Origin: Syncephalis plumigaleata
Lineage: Eukaryota; Zoopagomycota; Zoopagomycetes; Zoopagales; Piptocephalidaceae
Reading direction: 5' to 3'
Assembly (NCBI GenBank): GCA_025201365.1
Contig: JAIXMF010000005.1
Location: 1,116,001 to 1,180,000, forward strand
DNA length: 64,000 nt
Part shown: positions 34,128-46,149 of the stretch, piece after piece
How positions within the stretch are numbered: the first letter of the stretch is position 1
Layout of the letters: each line of letters starts with the position of its first letter
Translations under genes and position numbers: made by a program
The notes under the pieces: model-generated
Databases searched by the model: none
The model's input: the letters and a program-made list of their open reading frames with translations, nothing else
Told to the model about the DNA's origin: nothing

Positions 34128-35841
34128 TAGTTCCTATGACGGTGATGTGCAAACAATACAAGAATACGGTGAACTATAACAAGCACCAATAAATCATACT
34201 ATATTGTTATTGATCACATTAGAGCAAGCAATATGTTTCTATTAACTAATAATGTGAATTAATAATGAGGAATAGCTATTATTATTATCATCATTGCAAT
34301 AGATGATATCGCGATCATTAACATCTCCCTCAACTGCTAGAGTCATGACAACTACTCAATAATAATAGCAATGTGATAATGGTGCTAGCAATTGTGTTAA
34401 TCTATTGATAAGCACAAAAGATAAAGACCAACTGCGTTAATCAAAAGGAGGAATTCTGTATTAACGATGAAGTCATTAATTTTTAATTCTATCCCATTCA
34501 ACTATTAATAACACACTGGATATATTTGTACTCTAAAGTGAATTCATTTCTATGGTAGAACAAGGTTGAACGATGGTATTCACCGTTCAAAGGCCTGCAA
34601 TCACTTATCATCGAGCATTTGACTAATTCGATAGAAGGGGAACAATAACTTGTTATGTCAAATGTTTTAATTCATCCGGTATGGAGATCATTGAACAAAC
34701 ATGTCGTCATCACTACATTTGTAGAAACTGGGTCGTTAGCCGTCACGCCCTCACATACACATACACATACATACACACACATATACACATCACTTCCGTG
34801 TTGATTGTCTCTATGCTGGTAAACCTATTCAAGAACGCCTTGTATAGAAGCCGTTTGAAAGAAGAGAAAAAGGAAAGCATAGTGGCGAAAACGTAACTCG
34901 TCCTATACCTCGTTCGTTAGTTTGCCACAATGGGCAAAGAATGCACCAGTACCCGTAGATTATCGAAAAACGGCAATCAATTAAACTATTCGGGGGTAGA
35001 TACCCATGCTGGGCGATACTCGCTTCTATTTCGGCGTATCTGTATTACCTACGGTCTTTTCTATACAGGGACGCACCTAATACGTTCACAGACTGGTGCG
35101 TGCCATGAAGAGTAGTGTGCGTGCGTGCGTGCGTGTGTGCGAGTACGTCCAAGTGGACTTCTCTAGTAGGCCATCTCATCATCATACGACATACCAATTG
35201 TGTACGCCCATATCAATACGGAAGAAGCTATCCTATCTCTCTCTTCTCTTTCTTGTCTCCATTCGTCGGTCTATTATTTCCTCTACGATTCAATCGTATA
35301 CTATCCATTCATTCATTCATTTAATCGTTTTGTATCAAACGCTATTATCACCATTTCTTCCTCTTTCTTCTTCACTTGTATTGTCTATTATTACAGTGGT
35401 TGTGTGCATGTTATGTGCATGTGAGCTCTATAATAGTATAGTTTATCACCAGTGTTGTCTCTATTATTCTCGTTCTACCTCGGTTCTAGACACGCACGAG
35501 TCCTACGGTCACTTTTGGAATCTGCCAAGTCCTTTGGCTTTAGAGTTCGAGGAGTACCTCTGTGTTATACCTCATCTCGCTCTTATTCGCTCACTCTATT
35601 AAAAACACGTTCTACTCTGTCATTCCACTCGTATTCCGTCACTTTCGTGTAGTTACTAGAGTGATTCCCGTCGTCGTCGTTGCTGTTCTTATTCTTGTTG
35701 TCTATTGTTACGCTCCATTAACTGTAGTTACTAGCACATTTCCGTTCTTGCCCTTGGTAGAATTGATTTTTGCTGCTTTTTTCTCTTTTTCGCTATTGGT
35801 TCTAGTGACTTAGAACTGCTACAACTGCTACCGCTAGTGCC
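34128..35841. other. 1.7-kb gene-poor stretch
   Basis: No supported gene. The first part is AT-rich. 34750-34795 holds a (CACATA)n run, 35117-35140 a (GTGC)n run, and 35160-35820 is strongly pyrimidine-biased, as in long 5' leaders. ORFs of up to 168 codons here are low-complexity Ser/Leu/Tyr strings and do not look coding. Likely the promoter and leader of the SDR gene. Confidence 0.45.
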
Positions 35842-37904
35842 ATGCCTCGTGTACTTATTCTGGGTGGAGCTGGCTTCTATGGTCGCTGGCTAGTTACTTA
35901 CCTCGTTGAAAACTATAAAACGGGCAATGTCCGCGTTCTCGACAAGACCACACCTGAATGCTCCTTGCTTTCCAATCGATGTCGTCGTGCATTTGCCGAG
36001 GTCGAGTTCCAGCAATGCAACCTTACGCTTATTGGTAGGTACTTCATGTTATTTTCCTTATCCCTTGGCTCGTAGACTGCTTCAGCGATGATGCTGATAA
36101 TGGTGATAATGATGATGACAATGGTGATGATGATGATGGTCATCCTCAAATGCCATGCCGCAGTTCAGTTAATGGTCAGCTGGCAATGGCTGGTTGGTTG
36201 GCTCCTTTTTTTATCCCTTCCCCACATTAGGGTTGTACATCCGCTGACTCTTTTTATACACTTGTCCCACCATAGATGCAGTTGACCAAGGCTTTCAACG
36301 GAGTGACGGTGAGCCATGGGATGTAGTCTACAACTTGGCCTGTGAACGACGGCCCGAAGTGTCGGAGCATGTAAGTTGCCTGAGGAGTATTGCTATTGGT
36401 GTTTAGTATTTCTCATTGTTAATCCCGCTTATTAGGCATACGAGGAGAACATTTGCACACTAACAAGTGTATGCGCCAATGCAGCAGCAAAATATGGAGC
36501 AAAACTATTCGTCCAAGTGTCGTCCGCGAGTGTCTACTCTGATTATCATGTACGCTTACCCAAGAAATATATCCACTTGCTGCATCATGCATTAACTATG
36601 ATTTCATCAATCCTATAATCAATTGATACCGCCACCTTATAGGTTCATAGTCGAGAGGAAGACGAGATAGACGAGTCACTAATATCGTCTCTTAATGCAT
36701 CAGCCAAGTATTTCTACCGTGCAGATCAAACCTTATTAAATATGAAAAAGTAAGTAGCGCAGTTGTAGTCATATTATTCGTATCCTATAGCATTCTTATG
36801 CTTTATCATCTACTAGTCTTAATGTAATTATCATGCGACCTTCCACTGTCTATGGCCCTGGTGATCCTCACTTTATTGGTAAGCAATATGTGATCCATTA
36901 TATGTGTAGTGTTAACTTTTCTATTTCTCCATTCTCAATGATGATAACAGCACAAATGATGATGGTGGGCCGTGTACATCGTGAATCCCATACCGCGGTC
37001 TACTCGTATTTATCGCCTGATCGTTGTTTAAATACAGTTCACGTATACGATCTCGCTCGTGCACTATGGCACGTCTTCTTATGGTATTGCGATAGTGGAC
37101 GACAAGGTCATGAGATATTTAATGTCACCGATCTTAATGATTCCAGTAAGTGACAACACATAACTAACTAGCTACACTGTAGATGAACACATCATACTAA
37201 TATATATACATATATACATACATTCATACATATATTCATACATATTCATCTAGCCAACGGTAGTCTATGGAGTGTTATATCACGACTATTCGGTGTTACA
37301 GTCAAGTTTCACTGGTGGTTTGTATCCAAGATCCTTACCTCCTCTGTGGTAAGTTATTACTATTATTGACAACTAGTAGAATACTAGTATGCTCATCATT
37401 TATACAATTTATTTCTCTATTATATACAACTAGACGGCAAATCGTGCCATCTCCGAGGCGAATAGCAAAGTCGTTCCAGCCTGGTCTCGTCTTCTACGTC
37501 AGGCGGGCATACAAGATTCACCACTAACACCTTACTTTAATCGATTCCATTTATTGCCACCATCAGTGCAAGTGGATGGTACGAAATTGTACGCGTTAAC
37601 AGGATTCGAGTATTTGGTTCCTCGTGTGACCATTCCTGCTTTGAAAGACATGATACGCGAGTGGCAAGAATTACGCTGCTGGCCCTTACCTGATACTACC
37701 ATCGTTGATCACTCGGATGAGTATAGCAAAGGCAAAGGCAACAATGGCAATGAAGATCGCTACATGGACGAGATTATCAAGTCGACCATACGACGACCGA
37801 ATCGACGACATAAGGCGCCCATCTCTCATGGCTCTAGTAAATCAGCAATAGATCCATCCGATCGTGCTATACCGCTTCATTCAAATATGAGTGATTTACG
37901 GTAA
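35842..37904 (+). CDS. Extended SDR / NAD-dependent epimerase-dehydratase-like protein
   Basis: About eight exons. The Rossmann start RVLILGGAGFYGRWLV carries the GxxGxxG dinucleotide motif, with an acidic residue after strand 2 (VRVLDKTT). Downstream are WDVVYNLACERRPEVSEHAY (family 'H.Aa'), FVQVSSASVYSDYH, MRPSTVYGPGDPHFI and NTVHVYDLARALWHVFLW, as in 3-beta-HSD/sterol C4-decarboxylase (Erg26-like) enzymes and UDP-sugar epimerases. The expected catalytic Y-x3-K is not evident: the aligned segment reads SAKYFYRADQTLLNMKK, where the Lys position seems to be Asp or Ala. The protein may therefore be a non-catalytic or differently acting family member. The C-terminal 110 residues are basic and hydrophilic, with no membrane helix. 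I do not assign a substrate. Confidence 0.75.
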
Positions 37905-38359
37905 TAATATACTACCACTACTACTCTACTATTAGTGTATTGCTTATATCATCGTATATACATATGCACTTATACATATATATATATATACTCCTTCAAT
38001 CCGAATGGATAACGATGCTAAGCATTATTTTCTTGCTTTAATCTTATTTTACCTTTCTTTCTTTTGATTATTACTACTACTACTACTACTTATTCATTCA
38101 TTCATTCATTCGTTGACTACCTATCCACTCATTATCTAACGTCTATCATTACCACTTTGGTATCCATTATCTATTATCTTTGAAATAGATGTTACATTGA
38201 ATTTTAGGACATTAAAAAACCTTTTTTATTTGTTTTTATTAATTGATTTTTTGTAATTCTTTCTCTCTTTTTCTATTGATTTTCTTCATTTTTACGTTCT
38301 CGATTCAATAGATTAATATCTTTATTGTATACTGTTCTTTGTAAAGAAAGCGAGAGATA

Positions 38360-40365
38360 ATGTCCATTTCTACTACTACTTCTGCATTGAGTAGACTGCA
38401 TTCACGTATAATCTACTCGAATGCCATACGTAATGTATCTGCAACATGCTCGATACGCGTACAAGGATGTGGCACTTGTGTTTTCCGGTCATATTCGTCG
38501 CGTATTACTCGTTCAGCATTGAGAGGTAGTCTTATTCAGTCATCCTGTAGCGTATCAACATCTACTCGATGGTTACGTCCATTTACTACGCAGACAGAAA
38601 CCACAGATACTAGTCATGAAGCAGAAACGAGCACGAAAGAAGAAGAAGAAGACGAGGATGATACACAATTGATGGAACCATTAGGACAATGTCCAGGTTG
38701 CGGTATTCAACTACAGTGTGATGATCCATTTCTACCTGGATATATTCCTGATACATTAACCTATGACGATATATCATCATCATCAGTAGTGGAGATAGAT
38801 GATGAAATGAAAGGTAGAAAGACGAATAGAAGCACCACCAAGTCATTAAGTGATGAAGACTTTAATCGATTGGTAGCTGAATTACCAGAGGAATTACGTA
38901 AAGAATTCATACCATTAGTGGATACAACAGAACAAGAAGAGGTGGCACAAGTATCATCTACTACAACTACTACTACACAAATTGATAATCAACAAGCATT
39001 AGATGAGATGGAAACAATAGCAAATGAAGAAGATGAAGAAGCAACACCAGAAGCAACACCCATTAGAATATGTCAACGATGTCATTCATTACGATTTCAA
39101 CATAGTCTACCGTCTACTCAAACGGAAATGTGGGGATATCATGCACCTGAATTAAATGAGAAGGCAATCAAGATGCTACATCAACGACATGGTGCCATTG
39201 TTCTACTAGTGATTGATCTATTCGATTTCCCTGGTTCATTATCACCTGCATTAATTGATATTGCCGCAAAGTGTAAGCGTTTAATTGTCGTGCCAAATAA
39301 ATTGGACATTCTACCCGAGACCACTCAGCATGGACACATTAAGAAATACGTCAAGGAGGCGTTGAATCGTTTGGGCATACATAATATCGATGAGATAGTA
39401 CCGGTTAGCGCACGAACCAATGTCAATCTATCATTACTGGTGCGTCGTATACAGAAACTACGCACGAACAATGAGAACATCTACTTGATCGGTAGTGTGA
39501 ATGCGGGTAAATCCGCACTAATGAACGCGTTTCTCCGATATAGTCAGTCTAGTCGTACGCGACATCAAACGAAAGCGTTGCGACTGACCACATCGCCTAT
39601 TCCCGGTACAACAATGGCGACTCGCGGTATTTCCATTGATGACTTGGGCGGTATATTCGATTCACGTAAAACGCCGGCATTATTAATACAGCGACCTTGG
39701 CGTGGTTCCTCTAAGAAGCGACTACTCTATGATATGCCAGGCATGCTTGTGCCCAATCAATTAATCAACTTTCTAGAACCGAAAGAACTAATGAAAGTTG
39801 AACCTAAATCCTCGTTGAAACCGAAAACCTATCGTATTTCACCGGGTAAGCAATTCAGATGAGCAATGATCACATCAATAGACATAGCTAATTAGTAACT
39901 ATTAATGCATAATTAGGCGAGTCCATCTTCCTAGGTGGATTGGCACGATTAGATTTCACAGAGGGTGATCGACCCATGCTCATTACCGTGTCCAGTGTGT
40001 TGCGTCCGCATTTCACGAATATTAAACGAGCCGATGAACTACAAGCGCAACTCGTTGATCCCGACTCGCAATGGCCCGCCGTACTAAGTCCACCTTGTCA
40101 GAGTAGTATGCGATTGAAACCGTATCCACCATTAAAGAAGGCAATTGAAGTGAAGGCTTACGGTCAACATGATCAAATGGCATGTCTGGACGTAGTATGG
40201 TCTGGTGTGGGCTGGTTTGCCTTAGCGGGACGATTTCCACCCGTAGTACTTCATACGTGGTCGCCCAATGGTATCGGTGTCTATACACGTCCATCGCTAC
40301 TGCCCTACGCGTTCACGGGTAAGGTGGCTAAACGATCACAAGCATTGCGTAAAACACCGGCTTAA
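38360..40365 (+). CDS. GEP3: Circularly permuted mitochondrial GTPase Gep3/Mtg3 (NOA1/YqeH family)
   Basis: Two exons (38360-39845 and 39917-40365), 644 residues. Needed for assembly of the small mitochondrial ribosomal subunit. The Ser/Arg-rich N-terminus is a presequence. A zinc-binding pair CPGCGIQLQC ... ICQRCHSLRFQ flanks an acidic linker. The GTPase motifs are permuted: G4 VPNKLDIL, G5 VPVSARTNVNLS, then G1 IYLIGSVNAGKSALMNAF, G2 SPIPGTT and G3 YDMPGML. The C-terminal domain begins ESIFLGGLARLDFTEGDRPM and includes WSGVGWFALAG and HTWSPNGIGVYTRPSLLPY. All parts are present and in frame. NOA1 in animals is the counterpart. Confidence 0.9.
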
Positions 40366-40432
40366 TAGGCCATTTTAATTATTAATAAATCATAGTATGT
40401 TTATTACAACTGCTCATTATCCATGTGAATGA

Positions 40433-43400
40433 TTAGGCTACATAATGATAGAGATCGCGATTCTTTAGATCTCGTTCTATAAACTGCTTATCAATCAACT
40501 GTTCGATACATCGTTTGATCATGCTAACTTCGGGATTGAAGCGTGCCACGGTGAGTTGAATCGTTTCACTAATGAGATCCAAGTGAGCTAGTTCTCGACG
40601 TGACTTCATAATACGAACAATAATCGCTTGCAAGAATAAACGACGATCATCCTCGATGGCTTTCACGGTAGTCGTCTGTTCCTGGGCACTCTCCATTTGT
40701 AATGGAGTGTTGATTTTAATTTTAGTTCGTTTACTAATAGCACTATTAGTATACAATAATAGCAATAATATTAATAATAATAGCTACCTTTCAAATTGTT
40801 CATTAATAGATAGTAGAGCATTAGATGGTTCCTTATCCAATACAGTATCCGATAATAGAATACCACAATCGACTAGTGACTAAACAACGAATGATGGTTG
40901 GATTAATCGAGTAAATACATAGGATATTGACATACCTTGGCTGTTTTAGTTAAATCACTGGCTATTAATCCTGTTTGTTGTCGAATATCCGATAAACTAC
41001 ACTTGGATCGTTGATTAAAGCATAAAAGTACAGCGAGTTGATAAAGTGAAGCGGATAATTCGTAACGTCGTTTTAGATGATGCATTTTTACATCGGCTAA
41101 TGAGAAATACGACAATATTAGAATTGTATGAAATGATTAGTAAGTTGTATTACCTTTACTCAAATGCCAGAACCATGTCAGTTTGCGACCGGTAAATTTC
41201 TCCTGATAAAATGATGTAAAATTGGAGAAACTACGCTCCAACTATTATGATTGTTATCATCTATCAAATATCAATTATGGTGATAGCTACTAGTTACTTA
41301 CCACGGTAGGTAGAATTAATTGTGATTGATTTAGAGTCGATAATGGCCATGCACCAGTGGTAAGTATGAGTGCACTCATATCTAGCATTGTGTAGATGAT
41401 GTAATAGTATTAGTTAGTTAATGTCATGCAATACTATTTGATGCTACCTATTGATTCCTTGACACTATCCGTGTTTTCCATCCATGATTGCCATGAAGTA
41501 TTTAAATCTCGATTTAACTCGATATCTGTCAACATACGATGTAGCTTCCCTACAAAATCAATACCACATGATTTCTAAAGTAATCACAAATGTCAGTGGT
41601 ATCATCTATCTAATTAGTCAATGATTCACCTACGCGTAATTGAGCGATAACCGTCATTTCCAATTCTTCCGATATAGACGCGTCGGCAATAAGTCGTTTG
41701 GCCATGGAACGTGAGTAGAACTTTTGAAATATATCTTTATCATCTAGGTAGCGGAATAATTTGATCATAGTAACCAGTCGATCCTCGAGTGTCTCGGCAG
41801 CTTCGCGTGTTTTACGTCGTAATAATTGATCGCAATGTCTAGCCAGTATTTCCGGTTGACGTATTTTCACTCGATCATTGAGTATGGTGTGGAATGCCTT
41901 ATCAAATGCTGCCACAAATCCTGGATCACTTGCAAAGAACTTTTCGTAAATTAACGTGTAATGCTTATGAAGTTCCAAAAGACAATCGACATATTCACTA
42001 ATGATCTATGAGGGAGATGAGATATGATTGAGTCATAACTAGTTGGGAATACTACACGTAGACTAACCTTGGGCGATGACCAGTCGAGTGTGGATAATCG
42101 TTGACGGCATTCTTCTGTGATGAATGTCTCGAATGTGGACTGCAATGGAATAACTCCATCTTTAACCTTTAATAACAAGGTGTACACGATAAAGCAATCT
42201 AATACTCATTCGATTTAGTAATAGTGATGATGATGATGATGATGATGATGATTTATATCGACTAATGTCTTTTACCTTGTTGCTGTTGCTTAGTGAGCAT
42301 GGATCGGAACTCGGCGTATATTAGATCGGCATGCTGGATAATATACTCTGTAATCATGGGATGTAGTATTTTATCATGCGATGATGGATCCAAGTAGCGT
42401 TGACATCTCTCTGACTCTTCCTCTAATCGTTGATGTACCTATATTTTGTTTTTAGTATTTGTTATACTTGATCATTAATATAACTATTTATATTGTACTA
42501 ACCTTACGTATAAACTCGGATAATGATAATGAGGCCACTGCTTGTTTAGCCTCTTGTTCATAGTAACTACGTGTACGAAATATCCATGCTGTCTCGAATA
42601 ATTTCTGATATACTAGCAATGGCTCCTTTGTACCGGATCCTAGATCCACTACATTTAACGGTTAGCAACGACGACGACAATATAGTATAGTGCAATCATG
42701 ACTTACCAAGTGATTGTGTCACTTGTTTTAGTACGTCATCTGGTTGATGCCATCGACCATCACGATTACGTTCAAGTGCACTTAGTAGTTGACGTATTAA
42801 TCGGTCATCAATATCACGACGAATTCGTATTACAAGTCGATCACGCCATACGGTATAGGCTAACTAGTCGAGTATTAGCAGTGTATTCATGATCTACTAT
42901 TGTACAGGTAAATACCTACATTGAGTATGGATTGTCGTCGATATTTGCATCGCCATCGTGGTGTCTTCTCACCGAGTGCTCGTCCATCCGACATGCGTGT
43001 ATCAAGAAGCACACGATTCATATAGCGCATATCACATTGGTGGCCTGTGAGGCGAGATTATAGCGTCGCCATGCAATAGCATAAGCTGTCAATATATCCG
43101 ATGCCTGTACTATATCCTAAATGATTGATGATTGATTGATTGATTGAGTATTACTATTACCAAGTAGTATCATATTACATACCTGATAAAGGTTATCGAT
43201 ATGCTGGTCCAAGAATACAGCAATAGAGGAGAATAATTGTTCTGCATAGGATTCAGGTGAGGCATTACATAGATTATAGACAAGTCTATCGAGTGTATAC
43301 CATGAGTTATATGGTTTAACTAAGAAAAGAAGCATGATAATAAGCGAAGACGTTACTTACCGATATAGTGTCATGCCTGACATGTCATTTAGTCCAACTA

Positions 43401-43476
43401 CATGATATAAACGATATAGACCATCCTGTAACTGTGCAAATGCTGTTTCAAACGAGATCATCTGTTCTTGCAGCAT
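40433..43476 (-). CDS. Cullin (CUL1/CUL2-like ubiquitin ligase scaffold)
   Basis: About a dozen exons. The scaffold binds an adaptor at the N-terminus and RBX1 at the C-terminus. Cullin repeats run from FAQLQDGLYRLYHVVGLNDM; the cullin-homology core shows FDKAFHTILNDR, LARHCDQLLRRK, LEDRLVTMIKLFRYLDDKDI, FQKFYSRSMAKRLI, VGKLHRMLTDIELNRDLN, GRKLTWFWHLSKAD and YQLAVLLCFNQ. The winged-helix end carries KRTKIKINTPLQ, FLQAIIVRIMKSRRELAH (the Lys is the expected NEDD8 site) and SMIKRCIEQLIDKQFIERD, then a typical YHYVA terminus. One frame slip near 43036 looks like AAA read as AA. 'DDKD.FQKFY' is seen in CUL1 and CUL2; I do not choose between them. Confidence 0.88.
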
Positions 43477-43594
43477 AGTAATACAATAAAGTTAACGAAG
43501 GAAACAATAATAAAGTAAGAAGGAGCGAGTTGCATTATTCGCATGATAATCACGGTGATGGTGATGATGATGATGATGGCTCACGCGCCAACAC

Positions 43595-43744
43595 ATGACT
43601 GCATCACATTTCGATGAAGCAGTAAACACATTCGCGTTAAATGTTTCTCGGTGGATTAATGAAGATGGAACAGATATACACGTTAGATTAGTTCATCAAT
43701 TCTATCATATAGCAATGGCAACAGTTGACTTTATTATATGTTAG
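43595..43744 (+). CDS. Short ORF beside a transposon end
   Basis: A 49-codon ATG-to-stop frame (MTASHFDEAVNTFALNVSRW...) that is not low complexity and has balanced composition, lying between the divergent cullin start and the TIR element, whose left end begins four bases after the stop. It could be a small protein or the 5' exon of a gene interrupted by the element. No family recognised. Confidence 0.25.
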   Translation: MTASHFDEAVNTFALNVSRWINEDGTDIHVRLVHQFYHIAMATVDFIIC

Positions 43745-43748
43745 AATA

Positions 43749-44285
43749 CAGTGTTTTTCCATCCAATTTGCGCATTTATCCTTTAACATTTGCAGTTTAT
43801 TAATAAATAGATTTACACAATGTTAACACCATTATCATCATAGAAATGCCAATTAACCAGCATGAAATAATAACAATTCAGTATTAGTAATGATCCTTCA
43901 TTGATAGCGATAACTATCATCATCAATTCTATAAGGTAGATGATACAAGTGTACTAGTATAGTTGGATATTGCCATGTCATGTACTTACAAGTAGCTATT
44001 GATTATCGTTTATGGAATCGGGATATGGCAGCATGTCTGAATTTTATTCAGATTATTCACGGTCTTCGTGCTAAAGCGTATTCCAAAACAATTCAACGAC
44101 GTGCCGTTCCTTCTAAACGTTCAAGCAATGATGACAAGATCAAGAGGGAACCAAACAACAAAAAACAATACATCCGTGATAGTTATCGCTATCTACACCC
44201 CAAAATACAGGGTAATTGTAAGTGTTAATTATTATTTATTCGTAAAGACATAAGGCTAACTACGCAAATTGGATGGAAAAGCCTG
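43749..44285 (+). mobile_element. Tc1/mariner-type TIR element with possible Fanzor remnant
   Basis: 537 bases bounded by inverted repeats CAGTGTTTTTCCATCCAATT (left) and, read inward from the right, CAGGCTTTTCCATCCAATTT, matching over ~33 bases with a few differences. TA dinucleotides flank both ends (43747-43748 and 44286-44287), as for Tc1/mariner insertions. There is no transposase. Inside, on the plus strand, frame 43980-44228 reads IDYRLWNRDMAACLNFIQII-HGLRA. This resembles the RuvC-III 'wNRDvNAA.Ni' segment at the C-terminus of eukaryotic TnpB homologs (Fanzor), which are known from diverse eukaryotic transposons including mariner types. Only ~60 residues survive and the upstream nuclease is missing, so this is a non-autonomous remnant. 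The TIR call is firm; the Fanzor call is tentative. Confidence 0.6.
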
Positions 44286-44298
44286 TATTGGCAATCCT

Positions 44299-44646
44299 CT
44301 AGGTTAATTTTGGTTTTTTAGTCAAATCACTTGCAACCAATGTTATATCATTACGTTTGTTTACTTCATTTGTGGATGAATCGTCGTCGTCGTCGTCTTC
44401 TTCGCCTTCTTCGCCTTCTTCTTCATTAGATGCTTCTGCGGTATTAATACTGGTTTCATTTGCTACCGCTAAACGTCCGGTTAGATATTCATTACACGCA
44501 ACACGTCCCTCTTCAGCAGCTTGTTGTAATGCTTGCAAGAATTGCTTTGTTTGTGTGCCATCGGTATTCACTGGTACTTGAATAACGTGAGATTCACCGC
44601 TACTTGCTTGTTGGTAGGCAATAGTTATAACACGATTGGTAGCCAT
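44299..44646 (-). CDS. Small acidic-tract protein, candidate KEOPS subunit Gon7
   Basis: One exon, 115 residues, start at MATNRVITIAYQQ. The N-terminal half can form strands and a helix (SGESHVIQVPVN; TKQFLQALQQAAEEGRVACN-EYLTGRLA). The second half is an acidic run (EEEGEEGEEDDDDDDSS) followed by a short basic end (TKKPKLT). Gon7 of the EKC/KEOPS tRNA-t6A complex has this size and plan: a small N-terminal fold then a disordered acidic tail ending in a basic patch. The resemblance is general and I cannot confirm it. The TIR element lies 13 bases past the stop, so the 3' UTR probably reads into it. Confidence 0.4.
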   Translation of the reverse strand: MATNRVITIAYQQASSGESHVIQVPVNTDGTQTKQFLQALQQAAEEGRVACNEYLTGRLAVANETSINTAEASNEEEGEEGEEDDDDDDSSTNEVNKRNDITLVASDLTKKPKLT

Positions 44647-44823
44647 AATAAAAGATATATAGGAAAGCAAAAAAAGGAATGGCTAATTTATACCTAACAG
44701 TATTTGTCGAATTGTTTGAAGGAAAAAGCCAAAGGTGTCTAGGCTGTGCTTTTTGATCAATGAGGTCGTGCTTTTAGTGACGCGTCATCTTTTCTTCCTT
44801 TTCTTTCTAATATCATAAATAAG

Positions 44824-45917
44824 TATGCCACAACTATTGCGTAAAATATTCTATACAGGTGCTTCTATTGCACGCACTGACGCACTAGCTGCAAACAAGG
44901 AGACACGCCATATACGTGGCGTTGTTTTTGATGTATGTGTTTATTTGTGTTTTCCACGAATAGCTTGTAGTAACTACACTAATTCCACATTCATAGATGG
45001 ACGGCACTTTGACTCTTCCACAAAAAGTACGTTATTTATTACTATATATATATATATTGCAGTTTAACGAAATATCGAATAACTATCATGGACTAGAATT
45101 TTATTGGTCGTATGCGGCGTGAACTAGGTGTTCCTACTGGAACAGACGTGTTGGCTCATGCTGCATCCCTACCAACGGAGGAGAGGATTGCTGCCGAACT
45201 ATTAATTAAGCGTATTGAAGATGAAGCGATGCTGAGTATCGAGCTACAACCAGGTAGATGCAGTAAATGTGATCAATTCATTACCAACTGCTGACCAATG
45301 TATCGATAGGACTTGATGAACTTATCACCGTAAGTAACTTTGTACTAGTTATGATAATGATGATGCAGGAACAAACACTTGACTGTAATGAACTATAGTA
45401 TCTTGAATCGATTCCATTACCAAAGGTAGCTAGCAGAGAGTAGACATTGATTCTATCTATCTATCTATCTATCTATCTATCATTATTATTACTATTCGAT
45501 AACATCCTATTAGGCGATATTAACCCGTAATAATCCGGATACGGTGGCGCATTTTCTTTCTCTACGCGAACCATCCCATCAATTTGAGATACTGGTGACA
45601 CGCGAGTTCCAACCACCCAAGCCGGCACCCGACCCGTTACTTCATATTGCCAAGACATGGGCAAGTGTAGCTGTGTAATAGTTGTAAGCTTGCTAATTAG
45701 CATCGCATTAGAATATACAACCCGATGAATTGATGATGGTAGGGATCATCTGGACGATCTACAATGTGCTCGAAATGCCGGTGCTGTCAGTGTCCTGCTT
45801 AACAACGAGAGTAATAGCACGTTCATTCCATTGGCTGATCACGCTGTTGATCGTCTTGACGATATTATCAATATGTTACGCGATGGATTCCAAGTGGAGC
45901 GAGTCAATCCAGAATAA
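44824..45917 (+). CDS. HAD-superfamily phosphatase
   Basis: Six exons, starting MPQLLRKIFYTGASIART. HAD motif I is VVFDMDGTLTLP (nucleophile and acid Asp). A helical cap follows (GRMRRELGVPTG; TEERIAAELLIKRIEDEAML), then LDELITYLESIPLPKAILTR (motif II is Thr in LTRNN), the motif III Lys in REFQPPKPAPDPLLHIAKTW, and motif IV in MMVGDHLDDLQCARNAGAVS. It ends LADHAVDRLDDIINML. This is the pattern of small-molecule phosphatases of the phosphoglycolate phosphatase-like group; substrate unknown. One intron (45661-45711) appears to be GC-AG (donor TGG/GCAAGT). One frame slip near 45744 (GGGG read as GGG) just before GDHLDDL. Confidence 0.85.
45661..45711 (+). other. GC-AG intron
   Basis: The donor GCAAGT with acceptor ATTAG keeps the HAD frame (K-T-W then N-I-Q-P-D-E-L). 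The only nearby GT donor, one base inside, would break the frame. Confidence 0.6.
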
Positions 45918-46149
45918 ATTTATTCTATCAATGTCTTCATTTGCTGTCATCAAACGTTTAATAATGGCAATAATAGCATGTCTTAATCGATATTCTCACA
46001 TAAATCATCGAGATAAGACATTATTGGTGGCGTGTATCAAATGCGTATTTATCGGTGGAAACGGGTGACGTACTAGGAAGGAGTCGTTCTCATTTTCGCT
46101 TCTCCTCCTCCTCTTCTCTTCCTCTTCTCTTCCTCTTCTTCTCGGTAAT

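Noticed and set aside
35096-35602. 168-codon plus-strand ORF with hydrophobic stretches
   Set aside because: It starts at a GTG, is built from C/T-rich leader sequence, and shows only Ser/Leu/Tyr-biased low complexity, with no domain.
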